A stretch of DNA of 64,000 nucleotides from NCBI GenBank assembly GCA_963789015.1, contig CAWBIU010000001.1, positions 1,736,001-1,800,000 of the forward strand. Direction: 5' to 3'. The DNA is from JAOPZW01 sp963789015. Its GTDB lineage: Bacteria; Actinomycetota; Thermoleophilia; Solirubrobacterales; Solirubrobacteraceae. Under the pieces are notes generated by a model. It ran no database searches. It had not been told where the DNA came from and was given only the letters and a program-made list of their open reading frames with translations. A program made the position numbers and the translations under genes. This document shows positions 9,495-18,143 of this stretch, piece after piece; the first letter of the stretch is position 1, and every line of letters starts with the position of its first letter.

Positions 9495-10427
9495 TTGGAG
9501 TGCGCGATCCACCTCCCACTGATCGCCTTCGGCGAGGAAGGCCACACGCTCGCCCGTCTCGCGCATGTCGCCGAGGCGGCGCGGGATTGCGGAATGGCGG
9601 CGGTGTCGGCGAACGATCACTTTCTCTTCGCGTCGCCGTGGCTGGATGGCCCGACCGCGCTTGCCGCGGTGCTCGCTCGCTGCGGCGACATGGATATCGC
9701 CACGACGGTGTCGCTCGTGGCACTGCGCGGGCCGGTGGCCGTCGCCAAGACGCTGACCGCGCTCGCGCTCCTGGCGAACGGCCGGGTGGTCGCGGGCGTC
9801 GGCCCCGGGTCGTCGCAGGCCGACTGGGACGCGGTCGGCGTGCCGTTCGAGGAGCGGTGGCCCCGCTTCGACGAGGCGACGACCATCCTGCGGGCGCTGC
9901 TGCGCGGCGAGGCGCCGCCCGAGGCCCGCAGCTTCTACGCCGTGCCCGACGCGCCGCTGCTGCCGGTCAGCCGGCGGGGCACGAGCATCCCGGTGTGGAT
10001 CGGCAGCTGGGGCTCGGAGGCGGGGCTGCGGCGCGTTGCCCGCCTGGGGGACGGGTGGCTCGCGTCTGCCTACAACACCACGCCGGAGGTATTCGGGACG
10101 GCGCGCGAGACGCTGTCGCGTGAGCTCCGCGCGCGCGACCGTGATCCGGGCTCGTTCCCCAACGCGCTCGCGACCATGTGGACGTGGATCACGCCGGACG
10201 ACAGCGAGGCGGACCGCGTCGTACGGGAGGTCCTCGGCCCGCTGCTCAAGCGCGATCCGGACATGCTGCGCGAACGTCTGTGCATCGGATCGCCGCAACG
10301 GTGCGCGGAGCTGCTCTCACGCTACGCCGAAGCGGGCTGCGAGCGCGTGTATCTCTGGCCCGTCGGTGACGAGGCACGCCAGATCGAGCTCGCCGCAAGC
10401 GACGTGATGCCACTCGTCGCCGGCTGA
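9495..10427 (+). CDS. LLM-class flavin-dependent oxidoreductase
   Basis: The 310-residue protein has the luciferase-like monooxygenase TIM-barrel layout: LPLIAFGEEGHTLARLAHVAEAA at the N-terminus, NDHFLF, TTVSLVAL, VVAGVGPGSSQADWDAVGVP, IPVWIGSWG and LARLGDGWLAS-like motifs. In Actinomycetota such proteins use FMN or F420. The F420-type context is plausible but not proven. The start is the TTG at 9495, supported by an AGAGGA ribosome site about eight bases upstream and by the fit of the first beta strand (CAIHLPL). It is divergent from the diguanylate cyclase gene at 9377. Confidence 0.85.
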   Translation: MECAIHLPLIAFGEEGHTLARLAHVAEAARDCGMAAVSANDHFLFASPWLDGPTALAAVLARCGDMDIATTVSLVALRGPVAVAKTLTALALLANGRVVAGVGPGSSQADWDAVGVPFEERWPRFDEATTILRALLRGEAPPEARSFYAVPDAPLLPVSRRGTSIPVWIGSWGSEAGLRRVARLGDGWLASAYNTTPEVFGTARETLSRELRARDRDPGSFPNALATMWTWITPDDSEADRVVREVLGPLLKRDPDMLRERLCIGSPQRCAELLSRYAEAGCERVYLWPVGDEARQIELAASDVMPLVAG

Positions 10428-10579
10428 TCGGGGCTCATGTCGATGTTGTCCGCTGGTCGATGCGAGGGTCCGGCGCCCCCGGCTCGGCCAACCGGCGCTC
10501 GAGGCTGTCCAGGGTTCGTCTCGCCGCGCGTGCGACGGCGCGGGAGACGATGAGCCGCTCGTACCGCCTGGCGGCCACC

Positions 10580-10607
10580 CACGCGCACCGGTTTGCCGGT
10601 GCGCGTG
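10580..10607. terminator. Perfect 12-bp GC-rich hairpin between convergent genes
   Basis: The arms 10580-10591 and 10596-10607 are exact reverse complements around a four-base TTTG loop. The hairpin lies about 150 bases after the LLM gene and about 30 bases after the cupin gene, which converge here. There is no T-tract on either side, so if it terminates transcription it does so as the tail-less type often seen in high-GC Actinomycetota. Confidence 0.5.
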
Positions 10608-10638
10608 CCGCTGCGCTGATCGTGGGCGAGCCGTCGGT

Positions 10639-11022
10639 TCACGCGCCGGCTTGCGCGGCGCGCGCGTTCTGCATGACGACGCCGACCGTCTCGCCCAGGA
10701 TGTCGGTGGGGCTGAACTCGACGATCTCCGCTCCGGCATGGTGGACGGGCGTGTGGCCGGGCGGCACGTAGTAGGCGTCGCCGGCCTCGTAGGTCTCGTC
10801 GCGATCTGCAAAGCGGAACGTCACCTCTCCGCTCAGGACGTAGCCCCAGCGGTGCAGCTGGCAGCGGTCGTCGGGGAGCCCGCGAAACAGGGGCGCGAGG
10901 TCCGCGTCGGCGGAGTGCGATTCGAAGCAGACCGAGTAGCCGCCGTCGAGATGGTCGAGGCGCACGTCGAGTCCGTCCATGGCCACCGTCTCGGACGCCG
11001 TCTCCCTGGATACCTTCGGCAT
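10639..11022 (-). CDS. Cupin-domain protein, 127 residues
   Basis: The single beta-barrel is seen in CQLHRWGYVLSGEVTFRFADRDETYEAGDAYYVPPGHTPVHHAGAE, which contains the cupin motif 1 and motif 2 pattern with several histidines able to bind a metal. The N-terminal part (VRLDHLDGGYSVCFES) is a short lead-in. The ATG at 11022 has an AAGGGAG ribosome site seven bases upstream. The gene is downstream of the LuxR-type regulator on the same strand, with 159 bases between. It probably binds or converts a small molecule in the cytoplasm; the ligand is unknown. Confidence 0.82.
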   Translation of the reverse strand: MPKVSRETASETVAMDGLDVRLDHLDGGYSVCFESHSADADLAPLFRGLPDDRCQLHRWGYVLSGEVTFRFADRDETYEAGDAYYVPPGHTPVHHAGAEIVEFSPTDILGETVGVVMQNARAAQAGA

Positions 11023-11181
11023 GTCGTCACTCCCTTGCTCGTTGCTGGTCCGGAGGGCGTGCTCCTGGTCGCCCGCCGGTCTCGAGCCGGACCGTAGATG
11101 GGGCGACCCGGTGCGCACATCGCCTGTCGTCACCAACCTGAGGGGCGGGCAGCGTGGTCAGTTCTGACCACGCCGGGCGGG

Positions 11182-12819
11182 TCAAGCGAGATCGTGGGCG
11201 AAGGCGAATGCGGCCGCGGCGGTGCGTGACGAGACGCCGAGCTTGGCGAAGATGTTCTGCAGGTGCCTGGCGACCGTGTGCTCGCTGACGACCAGCACGC
11301 GGGCGATCTGGCGGTTGCTCTGTCCGCCGGCCACCAGCCGCAGCACCTCCAGCTCACGCGGCGTCAGGCCACCGGCGTCGGTCCTCGGCTGGGGCCGGAT
11401 CAGCGATTCGATGCGTGCGAGATCCGGGGCCGCGCCCAGCTCGGCGAACACGCCGCGGGCCGCCTCGAGCTCGAACGAGGCTGCGTCCTCGTCTCCCATC
11501 GCCCGGCACGCCAGCCCGATCAGCGTACGTGCGCGGGCCGCCTCATACGGGGCCTCGAGTTGCTGCCACCCTTGCGCGGCGCCCCGCAACGCGACCAGCG
11601 CCGCGCGGGCGTCGCCGGCCGCCAGCTCGACGGCGCCTCGGGCGGAGGCCGCCATCGCCCGCAGCATGCCGCTACGGCGACCGTCATCGAGCTGCTCGAG
11701 CTCGGCGCAGGCGCCGCGCGCCGCTTCCGCATCGCCGACGCGGAGCATGATCTCGACAAAGGCGGGCAGCAGCCGCGCACGCTGCGGCCGCTCGGTGGCC
11801 TCGCCCAGCGCCCGGCGGATCGCCGCGGCCGCGGCCTCGCCGTTTCCCTGAGCCAGGCGCAGCAGCGCCAGGCCGGGCTGAGGCTCGCGGCCGAGATCGC
11901 TCGCGTTCCGGAACGCGTCCTCGGCCGCGGACAGCGCTCCCTGGAGCCGGTGGACCTCCGCTTCCGCGTATGCCGCCTCGCCCCCGGCCAACCGGTTGCT
12001 CCCCCGCGCGCTGCGTCGAGCGGCGCGCTGCGCCTCCACGAGAGCCTCCGGCCATTCGCCGTGCAGACACATGATCTCGGCGCGATGCGTCAAACAGCGC
12101 CCGGTGAAGGCCACCATGTCGGGCTGCCGCTCGCACCATTGGGTCAGGGCGGCGGTCCACTCGTGGGCGCGGCGCGGCTCATACGCCTCCTGACAGCCCA
12201 CGATCACGCCGCAGTAGACCAAGCCGCTGGCCACCGGTGACAGCTCGCCGGCGGTGACCGCGACCATCGCCTCGTCGAGGAGCGCGAGACCGTCGGGCAC
12301 GCGCCCCTGCTTGATCAACAGACAGCCCTGCGAGTGCGCCGCGAGCGCGAAGAGGTCAGGGTCGCCGAACCGCTCGCCGACGGCGGCGGCGTCGGCCGCG
12401 ACGGCGGCCGCGGCCTCGAGCCGACCCGCGGCCTCGTGGCGGAACATCAGCGGGATTCGCAGGTATCCCCGCTCGACGCAGTCGCCTCCGTCGCGCTCGA
12501 GCAGCCGCTGGGCCCGGCCCAGCCACCCGCCGGCGCGGCCCGTCTCTCCGCGGAGCGCCAGGTCGAGTCCCAACCAGAACGCGCAGCGCACCGCGCGCAA
12601 CGGTTCGCCGACGTCGATGTGCGCCTGATACGCGCGCTCCAAGCGCGTCCAGTAGTCCTCGACGCGCCCGAGCATGTACGCCGATGTCGCTGCACGCTCG
12701 AGGTCCTCCGCGGTGAGCGGCACCGCCTCATCCGCGCGCGACAGCGAGTCGTGGGCGTCCGCCCACGCGCGTCGCGCATAGGCCTCATGGCCTCGTTCGA
12801 GCTCCTCCGCCGGTTCCAT
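11182..12819 (-). CDS. TPR-containing LuxR-family transcriptional regulator
   Basis: The 545-residue protein is mostly helical repeats of TPR type (about 1-475), for example AEAEVHRLQGALSAAEDAFRNA. A C-terminal LuxR/FixJ helix-turn-helix follows (about 480-545): LTPRELEVLRLVAGGQSNRQIA and SEHTVARHLQNIFAKLGVSSR. There is no N-terminal ATPase, so it is shorter than MalT/LAL regulators and resembles stand-alone TPR-LuxR proteins common in Actinomycetota. It is expected to bind DNA with its C-terminus and sense a partner through the repeats. The neighbouring cupin gene is a possible target. GTG at 12822, one codon upstream, is an alternative start. Confidence 0.87.
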   Translation of the reverse strand: MEPAEELERGHEAYARRAWADAHDSLSRADEAVPLTAEDLERAATSAYMLGRVEDYWTRLERAYQAHIDVGEPLRAVRCAFWLGLDLALRGETGRAGGWLGRAQRLLERDGGDCVERGYLRIPLMFRHEAAGRLEAAAAVAADAAAVGERFGDPDLFALAAHSQGCLLIKQGRVPDGLALLDEAMVAVTAGELSPVASGLVYCGVIVGCQEAYEPRRAHEWTAALTQWCERQPDMVAFTGRCLTHRAEIMCLHGEWPEALVEAQRAARRSARGSNRLAGGEAAYAEAEVHRLQGALSAAEDAFRNASDLGREPQPGLALLRLAQGNGEAAAAAIRRALGEATERPQRARLLPAFVEIMLRVGDAEAARGACAELEQLDDGRRSGMLRAMAASARGAVELAAGDARAALVALRGAAQGWQQLEAPYEAARARTLIGLACRAMGDEDAASFELEAARGVFAELGAAPDLARIESLIRPQPRTDAGGLTPRELEVLRLVAGGQSNRQIARVLVVSEHTVARHLQNIFAKLGVSSRTAAAAFAFAHDLA

Positions 12820-13006
12820 CACGGTTTTGACTCACTCAGCGCACCGACTCGGCACACCGATGCGACGACGGGCACAGGATCGCACCGGGCGCGCGGCCAT
12901 GCGGTGGCTGCGCCGTCGTCGCCGGCAAAGCGCTGGTACTGCTCCGGACGGGTGTCGGTCCTGCGGAAGGGACCCGCCGGCGGCGCGCTGCGCGATGATG
13001 ACGGGC

Positions 13007-13300
13007 ATGTCCGAGACACCGGCCGATGACGGCCTCGACAGGCTGTCCTCCAAGGAGCTCCACGACCTCGCGGTGCGCCGCGCAAAGCGCCACCTCGACC
13101 TCCCCTTCTTCTGGCACCTGATGCAGATCCTGCCTGCCGCGGAGGCCGTCGCCGGCCGAACGGCGGACGAGGAGGCCGACATGCGGTCGGCGATCGCCCA
13201 CATCGACGACGTCACCGATTCCGGCGAGGGCGAGGTCGCCGACCAGCTGCGGCCCTTCTACGTCGACTACCTCCGCGGCCACGGCGTGAAGGCGCCGTGA
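13007..13300 (+). CDS. Small conserved soluble protein, 97 residues
   Basis: The protein contains LDRLSSKELHDLAVRRAKRHLDLPFFWHLMQILPAAEAVAG and ends with EGEVADQLRPFYVDYLRGHG. This helical pattern recurs in small uncharacterised actinobacterial proteins. It has no cysteine pairs, signal peptide or membrane helix. Three in-frame ATG codons (12995, 12998, 13007) are possible; 13007 is chosen because the common core begins right after it. The gene is divergent from the LuxR regulator. Function is unknown. Confidence 0.7.
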   Translation: MSETPADDGLDRLSSKELHDLAVRRAKRHLDLPFFWHLMQILPAAEAVAGRTADEEADMRSAIAHIDDVTDSGEGEVADQLRPFYVDYLRGHGVKAP

Positions 13301-13602
13301 TGCGTCGTCGGGCATGCCGAACGTGCGCCCGTCCTGAGGCAACCTTCGCCTGCCGGTCGGTGTAGCGCAGCAGCGCCGCGAGCGTGCCGTCGCGAGCGGC
13401 GCGTGCGCGTTGTCGCTCGGACTGATGGCGACCTCCGCGTACGCATGCGAGCGAGAGTCCACGCAGGTCCATCCGCCGCCGTGGGCGCCGAACTCGTCCG
13501 TGCATGCGCCGTCGACGTTCTTGCGCCCGACGCCGGGGTTCTCGGGACGGGCAACGGCGCGTGGTGGGCGCCGTAACTGACCGTCGGTCACCGCGGTCGC
13601 GG
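13301..13602. other. About 300 bases without a supported gene
   Basis: Neither strand has a convincing start plus ribosome site here. On the minus strand between about 13400 and 13540 one frame reads VDGACTDEFGAHGGGWTCVDSRSHAYAEVAIS. It is rich in Cys, Gly and Trp like an exported domain, but it runs into low-quality sequence on both sides. It may be the relic of an exported protein gene; this is only a guess. Confidence 0.3.
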
Positions 13603-13836
13603 CTATGCCGTGGCGCGTCCGTCACCCCAGATGAGGGTCTTCGCGACGCCCACCAGGCCCCGGTGATGGATCACGGTGACAACGGCCGGGACGAGCCCGG
13701 CGGCCGCGCCGGCCGCGACGTCCGCGTTCTGCGTGATCAGGGCGTACACCATCACTCCGACGGCGGTGGCAACGGAGGACGTCTCGGCGGGACGCTGCTT
13801 GATCGTGTTGGTGACGCGACGGCGACCGGTGGTCAT
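13603..13836 (-). CDS. Small hydrophobic protein, 77 residues
   Basis: The protein begins MTTGRRRVTNTIKQRPAE and then carries two hydrophobic stretches, VATAVGVMVYALITQ and DVAAGAAAGLVPAVVTVIHH, ending GVAKTLIWGDGRATA. This suggests a two-helix inner-membrane protein with a basic N-terminus. The ATG at 13836 has a GGAGG ribosome site six bases upstream. It has the size of a holin-like protein, but no lysis or phage genes are nearby, so that name is not used. Function is unknown. Confidence 0.6.
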   Translation of the reverse strand: MTTGRRRVTNTIKQRPAETSSVATAVGVMVYALITQNADVAAGAAAGLVPAVVTVIHHRGLVGVAKTLIWGDGRATA

Positions 13837-14069
13837 GGGGAACCTCCAACGGGGCATGAGCAAGATGCCCAGAGCCTCCTGGCCCGTCCCGGGTGGCGGT
13901 AGGCACCATAGGGGTGAGCCGTCCGACCCTCGAGCATCTTGGATCCCGGCCGTTGGCGGCCCGGCCCGAATCGGCCGCTGTATCACCGGGCGCTGTCCGG
14001 CCTCCTATCGACACCGCGGATCGAGTTCCCGGTCCGGGGCTCCCGACTACCCGAAGCGGAGGAGAACGG

Positions 14070-14255
14070 ATGATGCACCCCTACATCGGCTTGGCGCTGG
14101 CCCGGGCGCGGACCGATGATCTTCACCGTGAGGCTCGACAGGCGCAAAGTCGCCAGAAGAAGAGCGTGCTCAAGCCCTTCACGCGCTGGCTCATCGCGCG
14201 CCGGCCCGTGGCCGCCGCGCATCGCGAGCAGCCCTCTGCCCGCGCGGCGAGCTAG
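14070..14255 (+). CDS. Small basic protein, 61 residues
   Basis: The reading frame starts at an ATG preceded by a strong GGAGGAGA ribosome site seven bases away. That site is the main support for it being translated. The product (MMHPYIGLALARARTDDLHREA, then QKKSVLKPFTRWLIARRP) is an amphipathic, Arg/Lys-rich helix without a known domain. It stands alone between two divergent or convergent small genes. Function is unknown. Confidence 0.5.
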   Translation: MMHPYIGLALARARTDDLHREARQAQSRQKKSVLKPFTRWLIARRPVAAAHREQPSARAAS

Positions 14256-14318
14256 CTGCGACCCGGGCTCTCCCGCCTTTGGTTTGAGCCGGGGTCCGAG
14301 CCGAGGGTGCCGGCCAGG

Positions 14319-14561
14319 TCAGGACTTGTTCGCCGTGGCCTTGCCGCCCTTGCGCCCGGCGGCCTTCTTCTGCTGCGTGGTCCCGCCCTGCTTGGCGTTG
14401 CTCCTCGTCGACGACGACGAGCTGCCCGACTTCTTGCCACCGCGGCTGGAGGAACCCTCGGAGTTGGCGATCGCCGCGGCGCGGCTCTTGCTCATGCCCT
14501 TCTTCTTCAGGCCCTCGTACTGCTTGTCGTTCTTGACGCTCGGTCCGTGATCCTTCGCCAT
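14319..14561 (-). CDS. DUF7218-type small basic protein (KGMSKSRAAAIAN motif)
   Basis: The 80-residue product contains the diagnostic core KNDKQYEGLKKKGMSKSRAAAIAN, followed by a Ser/Gly/Lys/Thr-rich low-complexity tail (SSSSSTRSNA, GRKGGKATANKS). I recognise the core as the DUF7218 family of small basic proteins. The net charge is strongly positive and the tail looks disordered, so nucleic-acid binding is plausible but unproven. The ATG has an AAAGGA ribosome site about six bases upstream. Confidence 0.75.
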   Translation of the reverse strand: MAKDHGPSVKNDKQYEGLKKKGMSKSRAAAIANSEGSSSRGGKKSGSSSSSTRSNAKQGGTTQQKKAAGRKGGKATANKS

Positions 14562-14674
14562 GACTGTCCTTTCACTCGACGGGGCCTTCACGTACCGGCT
14601 ACCCGAGGAAAGGCGACTGAACGCCGGCGGACCCAGTGTTCGATCGGGGCGAGCGGAAGACCGAGGACCTCCAC

Positions 14675-14737
14675 GCTTGCAATCCCATTCCCGAGAGCGC
14701 GAGGATCGTCCCGTCGATCGACGAGAGGAGACGGGTC
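14675..14737 (+). promoter_or_regulatory. Leader A, near-identical to leader B 400 bases downstream
   Basis: The 63 bases before the GTG at 14738 match those before the GTG at 15138. A 17-base block (GAGAGCGCGAGGATCGT) and a 20-base block (CGATCGACGAGAGGAGACGG) are identical, and a GCTTGCA element lies at the upstream edge of both. The second block contains the ribosome site. The first part probably contains a shared promoter, with TTGCAA about 17 bases before CGAGGAT, but its transcription start is not known. Confidence 0.65.
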
Positions 14738-15019
14738 GTGTTCGTCCGAGTGGTGCGGTTCACCGATGTGACAGCGCAGCGGATGGAGTCGCTTGCCGCC
14801 GGGATCGACGAGAGCGGCCCGCCGCCCGGGGTCCCGATCAAGAAACTCCAGGTGGTCTTCGACGAAGGGCAGGGCACCGCCGTCGTCCTCCAGTACTTCG
14901 ACAACGAGGAGGACCTGCGGACCGGAGCCGAGGCCTTCGCCGCGATGGATCCGTCAGAGACGCCCGGCAGCCGCGTCTCGGTGGACACGGGCGAGCTCAA
15001 GGTCGAGCGCGAAGTCTGA
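14738..15019 (+). CDS. Small ferredoxin-fold-like protein (dimeric alpha-beta barrel type), 93 residues
   Basis: The protein starts VFVRVVRFTDVTAQRMESL and contains VPIKKLQVVFDEGQGTAVVLQYFDNEEDLRTG and AMDPSETPGSR. This order of strands and helices resembles small actinobacterial proteins related to the antibiotic-biosynthesis-monooxygenase fold. The GTG at 14738 has an AGGAG ribosome site seven bases upstream inside leader A. It has no catalytic residues that I can name. The next gene, a cupin, is preceded by a copy of the same leader, so both are likely regulated together although each has its own upstream element. Confidence 0.7.
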   Translation: MFVRVVRFTDVTAQRMESLAAGIDESGPPPGVPIKKLQVVFDEGQGTAVVLQYFDNEEDLRTGAEAFAAMDPSETPGSRVSVDTGELKVEREV

Positions 15020-15067
15020 GCCGCGGTGGTGGCCTGAGAAGGAGCGAGTGCCGCTGCTCGCCGGGCG

Positions 15068-15084
15068 TGCAAGCAGTGCTTGCA
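15068..15084. promoter_or_regulatory. Palindrome TGCAAGCA-G-TGCTTGCA, candidate operator
   Basis: The two 8-base arms (15068-15075 and 15077-15084) are exact reverse complements around one central base. The right arm is also the first part of leader B. Leader A carries only the right half (GCTTGCA). The position upstream of the conserved leader suggests a dimeric regulator site. Confidence 0.4.
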
Positions 15085-15137
15085 TGCCAACCCTGAGAGC
15101 GCGAGGATCGTTCGGCGATCGACGAGAGGAGACGGCC
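15078..15137 (+). promoter_or_regulatory. Leader B, near-identical to leader A
   Basis: This is the second copy of the shared leader. It differs from leader A by small gaps (60 versus 63 bases) and a few substitutions but keeps the GCTTGCA element, the 17-base block and the 20-base block with the ribosome site. The region GGATCG-TTCGG-CGATC can form a short stem that differs in detail from leader A. Confidence 0.65.
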
Positions 15138-15500
15138 GTGGCCGGTGTGGAATCGCGCGACTTCGATTCGCCTGACGAGACGAGGACGCCGGACAAGACG
15201 CAGGTCGATGTCGTGCGTATGGGCGGGACGACAGCCGCACGGATGACATTCGAGCCGGGATGGCGCTGGTCGGAATGTGTCAAGCCCGTCGCCGGAACTG
15301 AGAGCTGCCAGGCCCGCCATGTCGGCGTTGCCCACACCGGCCGGCTGGCCATCAAGCACGAGGACGGCACCGAGCTCGAGATCGGTCCGGGCGAGGCGTA
15401 CGTCATCGAGCCCGGCCACGACGCGTGGGTGGTCGGCGACGAGCGGTTCGTCGGATTCGAGTTCGAGTCGCGATCGGCGGAGGAGTACGCGAAGGGCTGA
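15138..15500 (+). CDS. Cupin-domain protein, 120 residues
   Basis: The protein contains ARHVGVAHTGRLAIKHEDGTELEIGPGEAYVIEPGHDAWVVGDE, a typical single-cupin barrel in which the motif 1 histidines are partly replaced (HVGVAHTG). FEPGWRWSECVKPV precedes it. Proteins of this type bind small organic molecules, and not all keep a metal. The GTG at 15138 has the AGGAG site of leader B seven bases upstream. The shared leader links its expression to that of the small protein encoded just upstream. Confidence 0.78.
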   Translation: MAGVESRDFDSPDETRTPDKTQVDVVRMGGTTAARMTFEPGWRWSECVKPVAGTESCQARHVGVAHTGRLAIKHEDGTELEIGPGEAYVIEPGHDAWVVGDERFVGFEFESRSAEEYAKG

Positions 15501-15509
15501 CGCGAGCGC

Positions 15510-17878
15510 CTACTGCTTCGTCATGGCGATCTTCAGTCGCTCCTCGGGCGTGATCAGGTGGTCGAGATCCTCCGCGCCCTCGGCGATGTCGATCTGCACC
15601 CAGTCGATGGTGCCGTTGAAGTGGCTGCCCGCTGACGTGTAGTCGTCGCTGACCGGTGAGGCGGTGTCCGAGCCGATGTCGCACGTCTCGTCGGCCGAGT
15701 ACAGCATCGGGACGGTGCCCTCGACGCGGCCCTCGCCGGCCTTCGCGCCGTCGACATAGAGCGAGACGGTGCCGCCCTTAGCGAGCCCGCCGCCGTCGTA
15801 GGCGAACTCCATGCGCACCTGATGGGTGCCCTCCGGGATCGCCGTGTCGCCCTCGACGTGGAACTCTGGACGCCGAGCAGGTTGTAGGCGTACTTCGGCC
15901 GGCCGTTCTTGACGTACAGGCTCCAGCCGGCGAACGCGCCGCCCTGGGCCACGATCACGCCCTCGCCGCCGCCGTCCGGGACTGTCAGCTCGGCGGTCAC
16001 CGAGTGCGACTTGTTCTTGACGTTGATCACCACGTTCTCGGTGAGGCGTCCCATCCCGCCGAAGAGCAGCTGGGACGTCCCGTGCACGAGCGTGGGGCGT
16101 CCGGCGAGATCCGAGTTGAAGCGCTCGACCCGGCGGTCGTCGAGGGGGAGCACGTTGTACTTCCGCGCCTCCTCCACGAAAAGCGCCTTCAGCTCCTCGA
16201 GCTTGTCCGGCATGTCCGCCGCGAGGTCGTGCGCCTGGCTCCAGTCCGCGTTCGTGTCGTAGAGCTCCCACGTGTCGTCGGCGAACGGCCCGGGAGCCTC
16301 GGGGATCCACGGGATCGAGTGCCGCGTGACCGCGGTCCAGCCCTTGTCGTAGATCCCGCGGTTGCAGAACATCTCGAAGTACTGCGTCTCGCGCCGCTCC
16401 GGGGCCGCGGCGTCGTCGAAGGCGTAGCGCATGCTCACGCCCTCGATCGGCTTCTGCGTGACGCCGTGGACCGTGGTCGGTTCGGGCAAGCCGGCGGCGT
16501 CGAGAACCGTCGGTGCAACGTCGATGACATGGTGGAACTGGTTGCGGATCTCACCTCGGGCCTGGATGCCCTTCGGCCAGTGGACGATCGTGCCGTTGCG
16601 CGTGCCGCCCCAGTGTGAGGCGACCTGCTTCGTCCACTGGTACGGCGCGTCCATCGCGTGCGCCCAGCCCACGGCGTAGTGGTTATAGGCCTCCGGGGTG
16701 CCGAACTCGTCGATCCGCTCGGCCATGAACTCGGTCGTCTGGATCGCGCCGGCGCCGTTGAGGTTGATCAGCTCGTTGAAGCTGCCGTGGACGTCGCCCT
16801 CGGCGCTCGCGCCGTTGTCGCCGACGATGTAGTAGACGAGCGTGTCGTCGAGGATGCCGAGATCCGCGAGCGAGTCGATCAGCCGGCCGACGTGGTGGTC
16901 GGTGTGCTCCAGGAAGCCGGCGTAGACCTCCATCTGGCGCGCGAGGACGGGCTTCAGATCGTCGGGGATGTCGTCCCAGGCGGGGATCTCCTCGGGCCGG
17001 GCCGTGAGCTCGGCGTCGGGCGGGACCACGCCGAGCTCCTTCTGGCGTGCGAGCGTCTCCTCGCGCAGGCGGTCCCACCCCTGGTCGAAGCGGCCCTTGT
17101 AGTTGGCCGACCACTCCGGCCGGACGTGATGCGGCGCGTGGGTCGCGCCCGGCGCGAAGTAGGCGAAGAACGGCTTGTCGGCCATCAGCGCCTTCTGCTG
17201 GCGGATCCAGCCGATCGCCCGGTCGGTCATGTCCTCGGTGAAGTGGTAGCCCTCCTCGGGCGTCTTGTCGGGCTCGACCGGCGTCGTCCCCTCGTACAGC
17301 GCCGGGTAGTACTGGTTCGTCTCGCCGCCGATGAAGCCGTAGAAGTACTCGAAGCCGCCCCCGCCGGAAGGCCAGGAGTCGAACGGGCCGAGCGGGCTCG
17401 TCTCCCACACCGGGACCTCGTGGCACTTGCCGAACTGCGCGGTCGCGTAGCCGTTGAGCTTCAGCGTCTCCGCGAGCGGCGCGCACGTGTTCGGGCGGAC
17501 CGAGTTGTAGCCCGGCGCCGAGGTCGCGAGCTCCGTGATCCCGCCCATCCCGACCGTATGGTGGTTGCGGCCCGAGAGCAGCGCCGCGCGCGTCGGCGAG
17601 CACAGCGCCGTCGTGTGGAAGCGGCTGAACTTGAGCCCTTGCCCGGCCAGGCGCTCCGCCGTCGGCGTATGGCACGGGCCGCCGAACGCGCTCGAACAGG
17701 CGAAGCCGGCATCGTCGATCAGGACGACCAGGACGTTCGGCGCGCCCGCCGGAGGACGCAGCGGCTCGATCGGCGGGAACTTCGCGGCGGGGTCCTTGGC
17801 GTCCTCGTACACCGGCCCGGCATACGCGCGATCGGGAATCGGGAGCACATCACGATCGGAGCCGGTTCGCTCGGGCAC
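15510..17878 (-). pseudogene. Arylsulfatase (type I sulfatase) with one-base frameshift near the 3' end
   Basis: The frame from ATG 17878 encodes a full sulfatase catalytic domain: VLIDDAGFACSSAFGG (metal aspartates 55-56), CSPTRAALLSGR with Cys93 as the residue converted to formylglycine, and GDNGASAEGD. There is no signal peptide, so it would be cytoplasmic, as in many actinobacterial relatives of 780-790 residues. At about 15866-15872, after YAYNLLGVQ, the family sequence continues in another frame (EFHVEGDTAIPEGTHQVRMEFAYDGGG) to the TAG at 15510. One base appears to be missing. The downstream part is fully conserved, so the shift is either very recent or a sequencing error. If real, the C-terminal beta-sandwich is lost. 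Confidence 0.85.
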
Positions 17879-18143
17879 TGGAACGGCCTCTCATGCGCTG
17901 GACGGGACGGGCCGGCGCCGCCGGCGTGCCCGCATCCTCGTGCCGGCCCGTGACGCCGCGCATCACCTCATCCGGATGAGAACGCTGCCGTGCGCCACGG
18001 CGTCCGCGACGAGTCGGTCGAGGCCGGGCTCGTCCCGCCGGTTGTCGCAAGGCCCGAAGCGTTCTCTCTTATTGCCGCACGTGGGCGAGCCGGTAATCGT
18101 GAGGTACCGCGAAACAAACGTGCGGGCGTGGCGGAACGAGGGA
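17879..18143. other. 265-base intergenic region
   Basis: I see no gene here. It holds the region upstream of the sulfatase and the 3' flank of the next minus-strand gene. An 8-base inverted repeat (CCGCACGT at 18075-18082 with ACGTGCGG at 18118-18125) could form a long-looped stem after the 18144 gene, but the pairing is weak evidence for termination. Confidence 0.35.

Noticed and set aside
13603..13836. Holin identity for the 77-residue hydrophobic protein
   Set aside because: The size and helices fit, but no endolysin, spanin or phage gene is near.
18075..18125. 8-bp inverted repeat as a terminator for the 18144 gene
   Set aside because: The loop is more than 30 bases and there is no T-tract; the pairing is too short to call.
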